Source: Ophiosphaerella korrae
Taxonomy: Eukaryota; Ascomycota; Dothideomycetes; Pleosporales; Phaeosphaeriaceae
Assembly: GCA_028456385.1 (NCBI GenBank)
Contig: JALNQF010000485.1
Coordinates: 1-27,091, forward strand
Direction of reading: 5' to 3'
DNA length: 27,091 nt
This document shows, piece by piece, positions 1-9,300 of the stretch (position 1 is its first letter; the number at the start of each line of letters is the position of its first letter). Made by a program: the position numbers and the translations under genes. The notes below the pieces were generated by a model. It did not search any database. It was not told the origin of the DNA and saw only the letters and a list, made by a program, of their open reading frames with translations.

Positions 1-1
1 A

Positions 2-1831
2 ATAGCACTAATACAAGAAGACCTAAAGACTAAGAAAGAGTATTTAGTTAAATACTTCTCTAAGAAAATAAAGCTAGTAGAGCTTAACTATCTAATTTAT
101 AATAAAGAGATACTAGTAATCTATAAAGTATTTAAATAATAGAGAGTATACCTATAAAGAGTAAAATACTAAATAAAGGTCTATATAGACTATAAGAATC
201 TTATAGGATTTATACTAAATAAAGAACTAATATAATAATATATAAGATAGTAGGAATTCTTATTAATATTTAATATAGAAATTATATATATAAAAGAGAA
301 AGATAACTAATTTATAGACGCCTTTAGTAAAAGACTAGACTTATAAGAAGAAATAAGCGCTACTAGTATAGTTCTAGTTAAAAACAAAGAAGGATATTTA
401 GTCTTAAATATACTTAAAATAGCTACAACACTTAAAAGAAAAAGTAGCGAGCTAGATAAATAGATTTAAGAAGAAATAAGAAAAGCCCCTAAAAAGATAG
501 AAAAACTTAAGATTAAAGAAAATCTTATAAAAGCTTATAGAAGAACGTATATTTTAGGAAAAATATAAAAAGAATTTATATAATAGTTCTATAAACTACT
601 AGTATATAGATATTAAGGAATTAATAAAATACTAGATAGACTACTAAGAGATTACTATATCCTAAGAGTAAGATAACTAGTAATAGAAGTACTACAAGAT
701 TATATAGAATACTAGAAGAATAAGTATAGTAGATACGTACTATATAAGAAGTTATAACTAGTAGAAGTACTAGAATAACTATAGAGAGTTATTATAATAG
801 ATTTTATTACAAAACTACCTAAGTTAAAAGACCTAATATTAGGAGTTAAGTACAACAGAATCCTAATAATAGTAGATAAACTTATAAAGTACTTATACTT
901 TAGACTATATAAGGAGAAAAGTAGAATAGAAGTTATAGTATACTAGGTCCTAAGAACTATAATTAGCTAATATAGACTACTAGATAAGATTATTATAGAT
1001 AGAGATATAAGATTTATATTAAAACTATAAGGAACGATAATAGTATAATTAGGAATTAAATACGTAATATCTACTATATACTACCTATAAACAGATAGAT
1101 AATTAGAAAGAATAAACTAAATAGTAGAATAGTACCTAAGATACTACCTTAACTATAACTAGAATAATTAGGTATAGTTACTACCTATAGCATAGTTAGT
1201 ATACAATAGCGTAAAAAACAAGATAATAAGAGTATTACCCTTCTTTATAAACTACGGATTTAACCCTAGTATATATAGAATACTAAGACTAGAGATATCT
1301 TAGTTTTTAAGAGGAGAAAACTTTACTAATAGACTTAAAGATATATATAAATAATTAAGATAGGATGTAGAATTCCTATATAATTAAATAGTAAAGTACT
1401 ATAATAAGAAATATAAAGAGGGACTTTAATTTAGAAAAAGAGAAAAAGTATAGTTAGTATAGAAAAATATTAAGAGTAAGAGAACAAGCTTAAAATTAGA
1501 CTACGTTAAGATAAGACTATATAAAATTAAGAAAGAAGTTATACTAGTTATATTTAAACTAAAGCTACTAAATAAAATAAAGATATACTTAACTTTCTAC
1601 GTAGTACTACTTAAGATAGTACTATAAAACGTAGAACTACTAGTATACAAAGTAGATACGTATAGAGAATAAGAAGAATAAGAAGTTAAAGAAATCTTAG
1701 TATACTAGTTCTATAATAGTAGAAACTACTATCTAGTAAAATAGATAGGTATAGACAAAAAAGGACAACTATAAGAAGAAATATAGGAACTAGAGGATAA
1801 CCTTAACTACTTTAAGAAACTAGAGGACTTC
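2..1831 (+). pseudogene. Gag-Pol fragment of A: RNase H, integrase, chromodomain
   Basis: This is one continuous frame of 610 codons, interrupted only by TAA and TAG, with no frameshift. It opens in RNase H, just after the Asp-Ala-Ser type motif seen in full copies, and passes through ELNYL and a DAFSKR-like end (canonical DALSRR). The integrase core follows: DFITKLPK, then IIIDRD, then an LERIN segment matching the usual TERVN. After it comes a GPF/Y-like stretch (KLKLLNKIKIYLTFYVVLLK) in which His of the family motif reads Tyr. The last 50 codons resemble a chromodomain, with Trp positions now TAG or TAA. The exact stop is uncertain because true and RIP-made stops look alike. The homology and frame are clear; the product is certainly non-functional. 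Confidence 0.9.
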
Positions 1832-2159
1832 TAAAGTTAAAACCCTCTAGAACGCCTAGTAGTAAACTAAGAGAACTAATATTACTATTACTAGATAGAG
1901 AGGCGATAGGAGCGCTTAACGCAAGACCTACTATAGTAATACTAAATACTTTATCTAAGTCTAGCTTAGCTTCTAGAGCTACTAACTATATAGCTAATTT
2001 CTTATTATTTAGCGCCTTTATCTTATAAAGATAAGAGAGATAAGCTTAATTCTCTACTAGCTTACTCTACGCAAGCTCTTAGATCTACTTATACTTAGCT
2101 TTAGCCTCTATAATTTAAGATAGTAATTTCTCTTAAGCTTAGTTAATAGCTCTCCCTAT
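1812..2159 (-). pseudogene. Antisense frame overlapping the pol end (copy A)
   Basis: This minus-strand frame of 116 codons starts at ATA (inferred RIP product of ATG) and ends at TAA, overlapping the last 20 bases of Gag-Pol tail to tail. The reading is rich in Lys, Gln, Glu, Ala and Leu, suggesting a coiled coil. It contains a KAKYK block, a YKIKALNN-like block and LEAKLDL, then a hydrophobic, Ser-rich end. Internal stops are TAG or TAA where CAG or CAA is likely. The equivalent frame is present in M, F, G and H with the same start and end. I do not recognise the protein. It could be a chance shadow frame, but conservation in the divergent copy M argues against that. Confidence 0.5.
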
Positions 2160-2191
2160 TATTATTAAGCCTAGATATAAGAATAAGTATA

Positions 2192-2650
2192 ATAAATATA
2201 TACTCTATAAGAGAGATACTAGATATATTATAGGAACTATAAACGTTTATATAAATATATACCTTATAAGCTCTACTATTATTTATAGAAACTATATAAG
2301 GAGAGTACTTAGGATTTAACTTAGAGGAAGTATAACAAGAATAAAGAAATATTTTAACACTATTACGTAACACGTAATTAGTAAGAAGATATTAACAACG
2401 TATAGAAGAGGTAACTATAGGGAGTAATAAAGAACTAGAAATTAATAAAAAAAGTAGGTTAATAACTTTAGCTCTAGGATAGATAAACGAGGACTTGCCT
2501 AGAAGAAGAGATAGTGTTATAATAGTAATAAGAGAAATATAGATAGAACTAATTAGCCTTATAACTAAAGGATTAAGTTCTTACAAATATAAAGAATACG
2601 AACTTAATTAGGAAACTATATATAATTAGGATACCTAGGGTAATCTATAA
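2192..2650 (+). pseudogene. Sense frame between pol and LTR, running into the LTR (copy A)
   Basis: This is a plus-strand frame of 153 codons in the same phase as Gag-Pol, but separated from it by a stop-dense stretch. The start is taken as an ATA that may once have been ATG. It reads REILDIL, then LGFNLEEV, NILTLLRN, SNKELEINK and RLITLALG. It crosses the LTR boundary at 2515 and continues IELISL, stopping in the LTR palindrome. Stops inside are TAA and TAG only, mostly likely old CAA or CAG. I do not recognise the protein. It may be a separate post-pol gene or an extension of Pol. A long minus-strand frame over the same bases is probably its shadow. Confidence 0.45.
2501..2514 (+). promoter_or_regulatory. 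Polypurine tract of A
   Basis: Purine-rich AGAAGAAGAGATAG lies immediately before the 3' LTR. Its position matches the plus-strand primer site of LTR retrotransposons, and similar tracts precede the LTRs of F, G, H and M. Confidence 0.75.
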
Positions 2651-3039
2651 TCTATAAACTCTTAGTATTAATAGATTATAGATTAAGGTAATCTATAATC
2701 TATAGACTTTTAGCGTTAATAGATTATAGATTAAGGTAATCTATAATCTATAGACTTTTAGCGTTAATAGATTATAGATTAAGGTAATCTACGATCTATT
2801 ATTCTTAGTACTAATAGATTAATAGATTAGGATAAGTATATAGTTAGTAGCGACGCGTATTATTAAGATAGTATTAGTAATTTAATTATTAACTACGAGC
2901 AATAATACAAGATAGTTGTAAAACATCTTCTATTATTTATAGCTTATTGTAGATTATAACACGAACTTTTACTATTACTTTATAATCTACTAATACCTAT
3001 TAAGGCTATTAGGAAGTCGACCCTAGTAAGCCTATAACA
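2515..3039 (+). repeat. 3' LTR of A (525 bp, expanded)
   Basis: It starts TGTTATAATAG and ends CCTATAACA, the usual TG...CA termini. Its 5' portion is the same type as in F and G (type a). Its 3' portion, ending AGTCGACCCTAGTAAGCC, is shared with E and F (type 1). It is 95 bp longer than the 430-bp LTRs of the other copies, because a 48-bp palindromic unit is present four times instead of twice. A possible TATA-like AAATATAGATA lies near LTR position 21. Confidence 0.93.
2641..2832 (+). repeat. Four tandem 48-bp palindromic units in the LTR
   Basis: Units start at 2641, 2689, 2737 and 2785, an exact 48-bp period. The second and third carry the 15-base arm TAATCTATAATCTAT, a 15-base spacer and the exact reverse complement ATAGATTATAGATTA. 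The first has one mismatch in its left arm and the fourth is more diverged. The type-a LTRs of F and G have only two units, and H's LTR has a related palindrome. The unit could be a protein-binding or transcript-structure element; that is inference. Confidence 0.9.
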
Positions 3040-3366
3040 TTAGCGTTCTATAGTTAAAGGATTAGATTACTAATACTATCCTAATAATGCACATCTCTAC
3101 TAACTATATAGTAATAATATCTTAGTAGCTTTGTTACTTTGTATTTACTAAGATCGCGAATTTATAAATTTATTATATAATAGCTTCGCGACTTTATATT
3201 TACTAAGATTGTAAATTTATAAATTTATTACGTATCTATATTGTAGTTAGCTTCCTAGTTAAACTTATTATCTTATAGGTTATTACCCTACTTATCCTAT
3301 ACTTTGTTAGTAGCTAAGCGTAAACTAATTAGTTCTATCTTAGTTTCCCTTATTACTACTATAACA
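3040..3366 (-). repeat. Partial 3' LTR of M
   Basis: Read on the minus strand it begins TGTTATAGTAGTAATAAGGG, as E's LTR does (type b). It carries two copies of the 55-bp repeat (about 3122-3232) and then turns into the type-2 end region (CCTTTAACTATAGAACGCTAA) known from G and H. It is cut there by the insertion of A. The b+2 combination differs from E's b+1. Confidence 0.87.
3122..3232 (-). repeat. Two 55-bp tandem repeats in the LTR of M
   Basis: Two adjacent copies contain AAATTTATAAATT and CTTAGTAAATA. They match the pair in E's LTR on the opposite strand and occupy the place held by the 48-bp palindromes in type-a LTRs. Confidence 0.75.
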
Positions 3367-3659
3367 CTATTCTCTCTTCTACGTAGTCTCTTATTTCTCT
3401 ATACTAGCGCTAAGGTTATTAATCCTATATCTTTATTAATCCTTAGTTCTTTATTACTTTCTATACTATCCTAATCTTAGTATAATAAACTTCTCTTTAT
3501 AGCTCGTATTATTTATAATAAGGTTAAGATATTCTCTTATTATTATTATACTAAATTAGGTCTTTTTTACCTTATATCTTTAAATAATTATAAACACTAT
3601 AATAAGTATATCCTTACTAATATTTAGTATAAATATATTTCTTCTAAGGTTTTACTTAT
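3228..3659 (-). pseudogene. Sense frame between pol and LTR (copy M)
   Basis: This frame of about 144 codons is in phase with M's integrase frame and enters the LTR, as in the other copies. It aligns with H and A without gaps from NILTLL through SNKELRINK and LITLAL to the LTR border, and continues IELISL inside the LTR. Upstream it is shorter than H by about 11 codons. It holds around 12 stops, all TAA or TAG. A minus-of-element frame over the same bases is also fairly open, so the coding strand is not fully settled. I do not recognise the protein. Confidence 0.4.
3367..3380 (-). promoter_or_regulatory. Polypurine tract of M
   Basis: On the minus strand AGAAGAGAGAATAG sits directly before the LTR start TGTTAT, the expected place for the plus-strand primer. 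Confidence 0.7.
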
Positions 3660-3706
3660 AGAGTATAAGTATTTAATTTCTATATAGTCTCCTTTTACTA
3701 AGTTAT

Positions 3707-4042
3707 ATAGAGTAAGCTATTAATAGAGCTTAAGCGTAATTATTATTATAGCTTACTATAGCTAAAGCTAAGTACAAGTTAACTCTTTATAAGCTAGTAG
3801 AGCTTTATTCTTATATTAAGCGTTTTTATAAGATAAAGGCTTATAATAACGCTAAGTTATCTAAATAGTCTTGTACCTTAGAAGCTAAATTAGATTTAGA
3901 TAATATAGTAGAGGCTACTCTAGCTCCTATTATATTAGGCGCTCTTATTGCCTCTCTATCTAGTAGTAGTATTATTAGTTTTCTTAACTTACTATAAAGT
4001 GTTCTAGAGGGTTTTAACTTTAGAACTTCTCTAGTTTCTTAA
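3707..4042 (+). pseudogene. Antisense frame of M (reads on the plus strand)
   Basis: M is reversed, so its antisense frame reads on the plus strand: 112 codons from ATA (old ATG inferred) to TAA. It aligns with H from the first codons (EQAIN versus EKAIN) through AKAKYK, YKIKA-NN-KL-K, LEAKLDLD and VLEGFNFRT-LVS. It is exactly four codons shorter, from one in-frame gap after KAKYK. In the LEAKLDLD block the four base differences from H are all silent in this frame, but change residues in the overlapping opposite-strand frame. Six internal stops are TAA or TAG. This copy is the best evidence that the antisense frame once coded for protein. Function unknown; the composition suggests a coiled coil. 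Confidence 0.55.
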
Positions 4043-4910
4043 GGTAATTAAGGTTATCCTCTAGTTCCTATATTTTTTCTTATAGTTATCCTTTTTTATT
4101 TATTCTTATCTATTTTACTAAGTAGTAGTTCCTACTATTATAGAACTAAAATACTAGGATTTCTTTAACTTTCTATTCTTCTTATTCTCTATACGTATCT
4201 ACTTTATATACTAGTAGTTCTATATCTTGTAGTACCTTTTCTAGTAGTACTATATAGAATATTAGATATATCCTTATTTTACTTAGTAGTCTTAATTTAA
4301 ATATAACTAGTATAACTTCTTTCTCTACTTTATATAGTCCTATCTTAATATAATCTAATTTTAAGCTTAATTATTTACTTTTAATATTTCTTTGTAGTAA
4401 CTATACTTTTTTCTTCTTTTTAAATTAGGGTCCCTTTATATATCTTTTATTATAATAATTTATTATATAATTTTATAGAAACTTTACGTCTTATCTTAAT
4501 TAGTTATATATATTCTTAAGTCTATTAGTAAGGTTTTTTCTTCTTAGAGACTAAGATATTTTAATTCTTAGTATTTAGTATATATTAGGGTTAAATCTAT
4601 AGTTTATAAAGAAGAGTAATATTCTTATTACTACGTTCTTTACACTATTATATACTAACTATACTATAGGTAGTAACTATACCTAATTGTTTTAGTTATA
4701 ATTAAGGTAGTATCTTAGGTATTATTCTACTATCTAATTTATACGTTCTAATTGTCTATCTATCTATAAGTAGTATACTATTAATATTATATATTTAATT
4801 CCTAATTATACTATTATAATTCCCTATAGTTTTAATATAAATCTTACGTCTCTATCTATAATAATCTTATCTAGTAGTCTATATTAGCTAATTATAGTCC
4901 CTAGGACCTA
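4023..4910 (-). pseudogene. Integrase C-terminal fragment of M with chromodomain
   Basis: This is 296 codons in one frame, starting abruptly where E inserted. It reads VLGTIIS, the second catalytic region IIIDRD, the LERIN segment carrying the Glu, then the GPF/Y module and the chromodomain-like tail. It is the same part of integrase as in A, F, G and H, but with more substitutions. The first catalytic Asp region is missing here and should lie right of the window, beyond element E. Stops are TAA and TAG. Confidence 0.88.
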
Positions 4911-5369
4911 TATTATAGTAGTAATAAGGGAAACTAAGATAGAACTAATTAGTCTACGCTTAGCTACTAACAAAGTATAGGATAAGTAAGGTAATAACTT
5001 ATAAGACAATAAGTTCGACTAAGAAGCTAACTATAATATAGATACGTAATAAATTTATAAATTTACAATCTTAGTAAATATAAAGTTGTAAAGCTATTAT
5101 ATAACAAATTTATAAATTCGCGATCTTAGTAAATATAAAGTAATAAAGCTACTAAGATATTATTACTATATAGTTAGTAGAGATATACATTATTAGGATA
5201 GTATTAGTAATTTAATTATTAACTACGAGTAATAATACAAAGATAGTTGTAAAACTTCTTCTATTATTTATAGCTTATTATAGATTATAATACAAGCTTT
5301 TATTATTACCTTATAATCTACTAATACTATCTAGGCTATTAGGAAGTCGACCCTAGTAAGCCTATAACA
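4911..5369 (+). repeat. 5' LTR of E (459 bp)
   Basis: It starts TATTATAGTAG (TG of the terminus changed to TA, as RIP does) and ends CCTATAACA. It combines a type-b 5' part, shared with M, with a type-1 3' part, shared with A and F. It has no 48-bp palindromes; in their place are two 55-bp repeats. Confidence 0.92.
5051..5160 (+). repeat. Two 55-bp tandem repeats in the LTR of E
   Basis: AAATTTATAAATT begins at 5051 and again at 5106, followed in both by an ATCTTAGTAAATATAAAGT segment and an AAGCTA-like end. The period is 55 bp and the copies differ mostly by transitions. Confidence 0.8.
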
Positions 5370-5430
5370 CCTTACTAATTTAGTTATTATAAGAAGTAAA
5401 GCGTAAGTAGCGTATAGTCTAGCTAATACA
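5370..5430 (+). other. Leader and possible primer-binding region of E
   Basis: Sixty-one bases lie between the LTR and the inferred gag start. They contain CTAATTTAGTTATT, conserved in E, F, G and H about 6 bases after the LTR. No clear match to a tRNA 3' end is visible. RIP blurs this, and self-priming as in Tf1-type chromoviruses is possible. Confidence 0.45.
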
Positions 5431-5907
5431 ATAGTAGAAAGTTTAATAAGTAAAGCCCCTAGGAGTAGTTATAAGTTAGATAGTACTATATAGGAAATAA
5501 TTAAGGATTGTATAAATAAATTAATTAACAATAAAGAAGATATAAAAATAGTAATTAAAGTACTAGAAACGTAGAATAAAGAACTACAAGACTACTTAAA
5601 ATAGAATAAAGTATAAATTAAAGCTATTATTAAAGGCTAGAACTAGATAGAGCTAATTACCTAACAACTAGAAATAAGTGCAATAAAGAAACTACCTAAG
5701 ATACCTATTCTTAAAAAGTTTAATAGAATAAGAGAAAAATTAAGACCCTTTATAGCGTTAGTATAACTCTAGATAGACGTATAAGTACTATACTTTAATA
5801 TAGAAAAAAAGAAGGTAATATATATTAGACTACACCTCGAAGAGGACGTAATAAGATAGTATAAGCTCTACTAGATAGACTATACAACGTATTCTCTAAT
5901 AACCTAA
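5431..5907 (+). pseudogene. gag 5' part of E
   Basis: The start is taken at an ATA (likely old ATG) followed by VESLISKAPRSSYKLD, a block found in all four copies that retain this region. The 159 codons include a Lys/Glu/Gln-rich segment that looks coiled-coil, then KLPKIPILKKFNRIREKLRPF and IALVQLQIDVQ. This resembles the Gag matrix/capsid start of Ty3/gypsy elements. The frame stops at F's insertion and resumes in phase at 27021. Stops are TAA and TAG only. Confidence 0.85.
5903..5907 (+). repeat. Target duplication of F, left copy
   Basis: CCTAA directly precedes F's 5' LTR and is repeated directly after its 3' LTR at 27016-27020. Confidence 0.9.
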
Positions 5908-6337
5908 TATTATAATAGTAATAAAAGAAATACAAATAGAACTAATTAGCCCTACGACTAAAGGATTAAGTTCTTACAAATACAAAGAATACGAACTTAA
6001 TTAGGAAACTATATATAATTAGGATACCTAGGGTAATCTATAATCTATAGACTCTTAGCGTTAATAGATTATAGATTAAGGTAATCTATAATCTATTATT
6101 CTTAGTAGTAATAGATTAATAGATTAGGACAAGTATATAGTTAGTAGCGATGCGCATTATTAAGATAGTATTAGTAATTTAATTATTAACTACAAGCGAC
6201 AATATAGAGATAGTTGCGAAACATCTTCTATTATTTATAGCCTATTATAGATTACAATATAAGCTTTTACTATTACTTTATAATCTACTAATACCTATCT
6301 AGGCTATTAGGAAGTTAACCCTAGTAAGCTTATAATA
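5908..6337 (+). repeat. 5' LTR of F (430 bp)
   Basis: It starts TATTATAATAG and ends TTATAATA; both termini are RIP-changed from TG...CA. It is type a in its 5' part, with two 48-bp palindromic units from 6034, and type 1 in its 3' part. It matches F's 3' LTR in type. Confidence 0.92.
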
Positions 6338-6398
6338 CCTTGCTAATTTAGTTATTACAAGAAGTAAAGCGTAAGTAGCGTATAGTCTAGCTAATATA
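6338..6398 (+). other. Leader and possible primer-binding region of F
   Basis: CCTTGCTAATTTAGTTATTACAAG follows the LTR (shown here as separate blocks: CTTGC at 6339-6343 and ACAAG at 6356-6360). In G the right arm still reads GCAAG, so CTTGC...GCAAG probably formed a short hairpin. TTTAGTTAT at 6347-6355 is complementary to ATAACTAAA near the start of type-a LTRs. Confidence 0.45.
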
Positions 6399-9300
6399 AT
6401 AGAAGAAAGTTTAATAAGTAAAGTCTCTAGAAGTAGTTATAAGTTAGATAATACTATATAAGAAATAATTAAAGACTATATAAATAAACTAATTAATAAT
6501 AAAGAAGATATAAAGATAGTAATTAAAGTACTAGAAACGTAGAATAAGGAACTACAAGACTACTTAAAATAGAACAAAGTATAAATTAAAGCTATTATTA
6601 AAGGCTAGAACTAGATAGAGCTAATTACCTAATAACTAGAAATAAGTACAATAAAGAAACTACCTAAGATACCTATTCTTAAAAAGTTTAATAGAATAAG
6701 GGAAAAATTAAGACTCTTTATAGTGTTAGCATAACTCTAGATAGATATACAAGTACTATACTTTAATATAGAAGAAAAGAAAGTAATATATATTAGACTA
6801 TACCTTAAAGAAAACGTAATAAGATAGTACGAGCCCTACTAGATAGATTATACGACGTATTCTCTAATAACCTAAAAGGATAAAACTAGAGCTATTTTTA
6901 GAAGCTATAAATACTTTACTAAATAAATAAGAGTAGTATTTAGAGATATAGATATTACCTAACAAGCTAAAGAGAAACTTAAAAGGATTATATAAAACAA
7001 GAGTATTCTAGAATACGTATTATAATTTAAATAACTAAGCTAAAACATAGAATAGAACAAATTAGCCTTTATATTACAATTTAAATAAAGGCTAAACGTA
7101 AAAATTTAATACAAAATAATATATATAGAGAAACCTAGGACACTAGAAGCTCTAAAATAATAGGTAATCTAAATTAACAACGACCTTTAAGAATAGAAAA
7201 AGAACAAGTATAGTAGCTAAACTAGAAACTAGGACACTAGAGACCCTATAATCCTTAACGTAAACAAGGATAGAAAGAAAAAGAAGAACAAAGACTTTAC
7301 GTATTTTAACTATAGTAAGAAAGGCTACTACGCGAAAGACTACTAATTAAAGAAGAAAAAGGATATAGTATATTATAAATATAGGAAACTAGGACACTAT
7401 ATAAAAGACTATAAAAGTAAAAACTATAAAAAAGATAAGGAAACTTAGTTAAAGATAATAAAGAAAAAGAAAGAAACACTATAAGTATAAGCTAAACCTT
7501 AAGAAAAAGTAGCTAGGAGTAAAGAAATACAATATATAATACTCTATTAGACCTTTTATTATAAAGATAACTACTATATATATCTTTCTAGTAAATAGAG
7601 AGTAAGATACTTCTTATAATAAAGAAATAAAGTAGTAGTAATAAAAAAAAGAATAAAAGTATAGCTAGAAGAAATAGCGTATATAATAGACCTACTAATA
7701 AAAGACTTAGAAAGGGAAAAGCCCTAGACTCTATTAATCTAGGCTAAAAGACTAGTACTAGATAAAGAGACTACTATAGCTTCTTCTAAAGAACTATAAG
7801 AAAGTAAAAGATAAGTAAGTATAAGAGGTAAAGAATACGCCTAGCTAGATATATATAGCTATAATAGCTATACGATAATAGATATAGAAGAATAAAACAA
7901 AGAATAGAAATTTGTTTAGAAATACTTACTAGTTATAAGTATAGAGGAAGCGTATAAAGACTAAAAAGAACGCAATCCTAAAGAAATAAAGTTTATACTA
8001 TTTTAAGAATAGATAAAGTAATATATAGTAATAGTAGGAAGAATACCTATATAAAGAGAATAGTAGTTCTTTATAAGAAAAACGTAATAGATTAACAAAG
8101 CCTATATACTACAAGTACTAATAGTATACTACGTCCTAACAAATACAAGACCTAGAATAGATAGTTACTAAGAAAGAGATAATAAAATAATAAACCTAAA
8201 ATATCTAGCCTATTTTAAAGTATTATAGATATTATACCTAGAAAAGAATTATATAATATATAGAAACCTTAAAGTAAATAATAAAGTATAGCTTATAAGA
8301 AAAAGAGGCTATAACTATATAAGAGTAATTCTAGTAGAAGATATCTAAGGATAAGAAATAATACTAGAAGAAGGTTACTTAGTAATAAGGCCTAGACTAA
8401 AACTACCTAAGAAATGCGTCTAAGGAAGACTATAGTATAAATACAAGTATAATAAATATCTAAAATATAAAGAATATAAACTTAAAATAAAGCTATAGCC
8501 TTAAGAAAATAGATAATTTACAAAAATACTAAAGTAAAAAAGGCTAGAAGGTATAAGTAGCCTATATATTACAAAGATAGGCACTTATTAAAGAAAGAAA
8601 GTATAATTAATAATTAATAGTAGAGCTATAAAGAACTTTATATTAAAGAAGTTTATAGAAAGCTAAAGAATAACCTATACTATAAAGAAGTACTCTTAAT
8701 AACTAAGTATAATTAAAGGAAAACTATTCTAAGAACCTATAAGGTTTAAGACAATACCCTCTACGCTAGAACTAGAAGAGATAATAATTAAGAATATAGT
8801 TATAGATATAATAACAATTAATAATAAACAAGATATAATACTAGGTATACTATAGTTATAGATAACTAACCTAAGAATTAATTAGAGAATAGGTAGAATT
8901 AGCTATTCTAAAAGAGAAATATTAAAAGCTAATATAGTTATATATAAAGGAGAATTCCTAGAAGAATATAAGAAATAAGAGAAATAGCTTATAGAACCTA
9001 AAGATTACTTCTTAGAATATTAACTATAGGACTTAGTAATAGATCTAAAGAAAAATAAAGATATAAGATAGAGCCTAGTTTATAGAAAAATAGAAGAAGA
9101 ATCTAAGATTAAATAAACGTTTATCGAAAACGTACTAAAGAAAAGATAGATATAGAAATCTAAGTCCTTAGTAGTATATAGACTTATATTTATAGACAAG
9201 AAGAAAATAAATAATAAAAGACTTTACGTAGACTTTAGAAAAACTAACGTAATTATAAGTAAGAACTAATATCCTTTACTATAAATAGATATAATACAAG

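Larger units (their letters stand above)
1..3039 (+). mobile_element. Element A: 3' part of a Ty3/gypsy chromovirus
   Basis: This is the right-hand part of a degenerate LTR retrotransposon that begins left of the window. It holds RNase H, integrase, chromodomain tail, the post-pol region and a complete 3' LTR. It lines up base for base with the same parts of elements F, G and H. It ends at 3039 with the LTR terminus CCTATAACA and abuts minus-strand element M in the middle of M's LTR, so A inserted into M. The target duplication should be TTAGC (3040-3044), with its partner left of the window. Damage is stop codons and transitions typical of RIP. Confidence 0.9.
3040..4910 (-). mobile_element. 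Element M: divergent minus-strand family member, remnant
   Basis: On the minus strand the order is integrase (truncated), GPF/Y, chromodomain, post-pol region, polypurine tract and LTR. It is the only element in reverse orientation and the most divergent from the other five. It is cut at 3040 by A, inside its 3' LTR, and at 4910 by E, inside its integrase. The missing parts should lie outside the window on both sides. It is therefore the oldest insertion visible here. Confidence 0.88.

Noticed and set aside
2143..2373. Open minus-strand frame of 76 codons in element A, with a homologue in H at 24864-25091
   Set aside because: Its codons pair third position with third position against the sense post-pol frame, which has a more protein-like charged composition and is in Gag-Pol phase. 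It begins at GTG (A) or TTG (H), not ATG. Probably a shadow, though the coding strand of this part is not fully settled.
2641..2832. CRISPR-like array (regular 48-bp repeats)
   Set aside because: The repeats are contiguous with no unique spacers, lie inside an LTR, and are themselves palindromes. They are LTR tandem repeats.
6338..6398. A tRNA-type primer-binding site
   Set aside because: No stretch after the LTRs resembles the usual TGG-starting complement of a tRNA 3' end. RIP could have hidden it, so only a possible leader/primer region is reported.
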